The position numbers and the translations under genes are program-made. Under the pieces are notes generated by a model. The model saw only the letters and a program-made list of their open reading frames with translations, was not told the DNA's origin and searched no databases. From the NCBI GenBank assembly GCA_905221605.1, contig CAJNDS010000824.1, forward strand, positions 327,001 to 391,000: a DNA stretch of 64,000 bases. The letters are read 5' to 3'. Shown here piece after piece: positions 61,610 to 64,000 of this stretch; the stretch's first letter is position 1; each line of letters begins with the position of its first letter. This DNA comes from Symbiodinium natans (lineage: Eukaryota > Sar > Dinophyceae > Suessiales > Symbiodiniaceae).

Positions 61610-61702
61610 TCTGACAGTGCTCTCCCACCCGTGAGTTGCCTCGAGCTGAACTCGCTCGCGAGCATCGGCGGGCCCTGCATGGAGTGCTATGCCTCAGAAG
61701 TC
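61610..61702 (+). CDS. Putative exon, unknown protein
   Basis: SDSALPPVSCLELNSLASIG then GPCMECYASEV; it follows element B11 by about 20 bases. No family. Confidence 0.35.
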
Positions 61703-61760
61703 GGGTTGGGTTTGGGGTTTGGAGCTTAGGGTAGAGGGCTTAGGGTTTATAGGGGCGCAG

Positions 61761-61871
61761 AGAACAACGGCAGAGGTCTGCCAAGTTTCGACAGTGCTGA
61801 TGCCAAACATTCCTGCCACGTCAAGCTCAGCTGCGTTGCGTCCCACCAACCTCAATCCCCCAGCCCTCTAA
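61761..61871 (+). CDS. Putative terminal exon, unknown protein
   Basis: Acceptor ggggcgcag, then RTTAEVCQVSTVLMPNIPAT and SSSAALRPTNLNPPAL, TAA at 61869-61871. Confidence 0.35.
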   Translation, partial: RTTAEVCQVSTVLMPNIPATSSSAALRPTNLNPPAL

Positions 61872-62032
61872 GGCTTAAAAGCAGTATTATAAGGGCCCTC
61901 ACAGTCAATGTATACCACCCACACGTCCCCAAAGTTGAGCTCTAAACCCCAAGACCCTAGAACTAGAGCCCGGTACCCTAAAACCCCAAGCCCTATAAAC
62001 CCTGAACCTGCCATCCGCACGCTATGTTCCAG

Positions 62033-62090
62033 GTGTGTGCGGCTCTTCGTCGGCGGCACCTACGGTGGAGGCGTCATCGCCAGGGCCTGA
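62033..62090 (+). CDS. Putative terminal exon, unknown protein
   Basis: Acceptor atgttccag, then CVRLFVGGTYGGGVIARA and TGA at 62088-62090. Confidence 0.35.
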
Positions 62091-62114
62091 GTCCGACAGT
62101 GGACGGTTCAGAGA

Positions 62115-62280
62115 AGTCGGACAGGGTTCTGGGTTAATAGGGTTGATGGGGTTGATAGGGTTAGTAGGGTAAAGACAAGAGGGCTAGTATAGGATTAGGG
62201 CTAATAGAGGGCTAGTATGGCGTTAATAGGGTTAACAGGGTTAATAGGGTTAGCAGGGGTCATGGGTTAGTAGGGTTTAG
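62115..62280 (+). repeat. GGGTTAATA / GGGTTGATG degenerate array
   Basis: 9-bp variants of the telomere-like motif mixed with GGGCTAGTA. Confidence 0.8.
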
Positions 62281-62447
62281 GGGAGCTCCTGGGTTGAAGG
62301 ATGTTGCTTTTTGGGAATGTTTGCCTAGCGTGCTCTACCTTGAATACCTGTGTTGCTCCTCCGACAAAGTTGACATCATCAGGGAAGTGTGTCTTAGTTA
62401 TTTACCACACATCCACTTTCTGGCAATCGACTGTTGAGTTCCTTGAC

Positions 62448-62512
62448 CCTGAACCCTAAACCCTAAACCCTAAACCCTAAACCCTAAACCCTAAACCCTA
62501 AACCCTAAACCT
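62448..62512 (+). repeat. (CCCTAAA)n array
   Basis: About nine units. Confidence 0.95.
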
Positions 62513-62548
62513 TGAACAGCAGCCCAGACTACGATTGTTGGGGACGTT

Positions 62549-62638
62549 TCTTGCACCCAGCGCTGGCGACGTGAGGTTCCCGCGATGGATTATTCGCAGG
62601 TGAACAAGACCCAGTGGCAGCCCGACGCACCTCAACTA
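62549..62638 (+). CDS. Putative exon, unknown protein
   Basis: CTQRWRREVPAMDYSQVNKT then QWQPDAPQL, ending where the family C element at 62643 begins. Confidence 0.35.
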
Positions 62639-62642
62639 AAAT

Positions 62643-62856
62643 GGGGGTTTACGAAAAAAAGGGGACCACCCAATATCAATATCAATAAATAAATAGAAAA
62701 ATATAAATATATAAATATATAAATATATAAATATATATATATATATATATTTATTTATTTATATTTATATATTTTCCCATGTCCCCAAATAGTAGGACTT
62801 CCTTTAAAATTTAAAAGAAGGACCCCAAAAAGGTAAGCCTAATGTCGGAACCCCCC
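62643..62856. mobile_element. Long family C-like element with AT core (copy C7)
   Basis: GGGGGTTTACGAAAAAAAGG at the left, AAGCCTAATGTCGGAACCCC at the right. The core holds ATAAATATATAAATA repeats (62680-62775). A C run and an A run follow. Confidence 0.6.
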
Positions 62857-63157
62857 CCCCCCAAAAAAAAAAAAAAAAAAAATAGAATGGGGAAAGTTGT
62901 GGACCGACGTGGGAAGTTCATGAGGCTTGTTCTGAGCTTGTTATGGTACCTTCTGGGGTTCTTTAAATAAGAGAGGCCGCCTTATAGCAAGGACCCTAAA
63001 AGGACCGTAATTTAGAGAAGTCACCATCTTGAGTATGTGCTGATCTTATGGGGGCAGTTGGGTCGGGGCTAGGACCTCGCAGGATGGAGCTCCAGCTTAT
63101 CCCAAAGCCGGACCTTCGAATTCAGGCCTAAACCACGTCAACCCCATGTATCCCCTG

Positions 63158-63254
63158 GCTCTTAGTAGAGAATGTGGGGATGTAGGGCCCTATATATACC
63201 CTTTAAGGAATTCTATAGGGTACCTCATTCCCATATTCCCTACCAAGAACCAAC
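63158..63254. mobile_element. Palindromic element, family D (copy D3)
   Basis: GGCTCTTAGTAGAGAATGTG at the left, CCCTACCAAGAACCAACC at the right, with inner CCTATATATACCCTTTA and TCTATAGGGTACC. Confidence 0.8.
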
Positions 63255-63374
63255 CCTACTTGGAGGTTCATGGCCTGTACTTATAACCCACTTATAGGCC
63301 CCTTAATGCCCGAAGATGGTTAGAACTACAGTTATCAGTACAGTTATCATTGGTTAATAAGAGCCTCCAAGCTA

Positions 63375-63436
63375 CCCTAAACCCTAAACCCTAAACCCCA
63401 AACCCTAAACCCTAAACCCTAAACCCTAAACCCTAA
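63375..63436 (+). repeat. (CCCTAAA)n array
   Basis: About nine units, just upstream of the exon-like island at 63463. Confidence 0.95.
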
Positions 63437-63462
63437 CTCCTGGGCTCCTCCTCATGTTCTAG

Positions 63463-63540
63463 GAGTGCCTCCGCCTGCGGGTGTTCGGACAGCCACCTGT
63501 GGGTGATGACATCGCCTACACGGAGACAGGCTCGTGGAAC
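63463..63540 (+). CDS. Putative exon, unknown protein
   Basis: Acceptor catgttctag, then ECLRLRVFGQPPVGDDIAYT and ETGSWN, running straight into a CCCTAAA array (63541-63598). Confidence 0.4.
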
Positions 63541-63861
63541 CCTAAACCCTAAACCCTAAACCCTACACCCTACACCCTAAACCCTAAACCCTAAACCTAC
63601 ACGAGCACCAAGAGGGCCAAACTTTTTGGATTTTGTCATTGAACGATTAGGTAGTATATGGGGATGGGGATTTTCCACAATTCGGGATACCTTTTTTGAG
63701 CAATAGGGTATACGACTCTTCTCCTCGCTGAGGAACTTTTGCCGGTTTAAGGTGCTCTTCCTCTACTTGGAGGTTCAGGGTACCGAGTAGCCCAATTATC
63801 ACTGCAACTTCTAACCCAATAAGAGCCTACTCGGGTGCTGAAAAGGAGCTCCCTGAACCTC

Positions 63862-63945
63862 CCAGGGTTTAGGGTTTAGGGTTTAGGGTTTAGGGTTTAG
63901 GGTTTAGGGTTTAGGGTTTAGGGTTTAGGGTTTAGGGTTTAGGGT
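63862..63945 (+). repeat. (TTTAGGG)n array
   Basis: About 12 perfect units. Confidence 0.97.
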
Positions 63946-63958
63946 GCACCCTCTCCAG

Positions 63959-64000
63959 GTGGAGGTAGCATGCCCGGCCACGAGCAGCGGATGAACACCT
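63959..64000 (+). CDS. Putative exon running off the window
   Basis: After ctctccag it can be read GGSMPGHEQRMNT to the window end. Too short to judge. Confidence 0.25.

Overview
The window looks like nuclear DNA of a dinoflagellate, and a Suessiales-type (Symbiodiniaceae or Polarella-like) lineage is my best guess. The evidence is: hundreds of copies of the plant/alga-type telomere motif TTTAGGG/CCCTAAA away from any chromosome end; introns with GA-AG as well as GT-AG borders and short direct repeats at the splice sites; a sequence matching 19 of 22 positions of the dinoflagellate spliced leader at 26425-26446; and every credible exon on the plus strand, as expected of unidirectional dinoflagellate gene arrays. 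No tRNA, rRNA, CRISPR or bacterial operon signal was seen. All family names come from reading motifs; no database search was run.

Layout. 1-8.2 kb: two tandem copies of a large multidomain gene (HEAT-like repeats, ankyrin repeat, permuted papain-like domain, class 3 lipase). Both copies are broken: copy 1 by a 1-nt insertion, copy 2 by an 8-nt deletion and a perfect 445-bp tandem duplication. 10.3-12.1 kb: an intact mitochondrial-type cytochrome P450 in four exons (499 residues after splicing). 12.1-21.7 kb: telomere-like arrays with scattered exon-like islands. 21.7-24.2 kb: a signal-peptide-bearing PAPS-dependent sulfotransferase-like gene in about seven exons, with telomere-like arrays inside its introns. 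24-40 kb and 45-64 kb: many 20-45-codon exon-like islands embedded in TTTAGGG-type arrays and short palindromic elements. Most cannot be assigned; two look like fibronectin type III pieces and one is a hydrophobic helix. 40.27-45.35 kb: a 5.08-kb element with about 41-bp terminal inverted repeats, internal satellites and no telomere-like arrays. 47.5-47.9 kb: an intronless four-helix membrane protein.

The main observation is structural. At least seven families of about 80-180-bp palindromic (MITE-like) elements are dispersed through the window. In several places an element fills an entire predicted intron: P450 intron 3, sulfotransferase introns at 23285 and 23741, and introns at 19910, 25827, 28576, 38861 and 46759. 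Removing them gives open, in-phase joins. This matches introners (intron-generating transposons), known from dinoflagellates, but here several families act side by side and their introns are often further filled with telomere-like repeat. Whether the many islands belong to a few long genes or to dead gene debris cannot be settled without transcripts.
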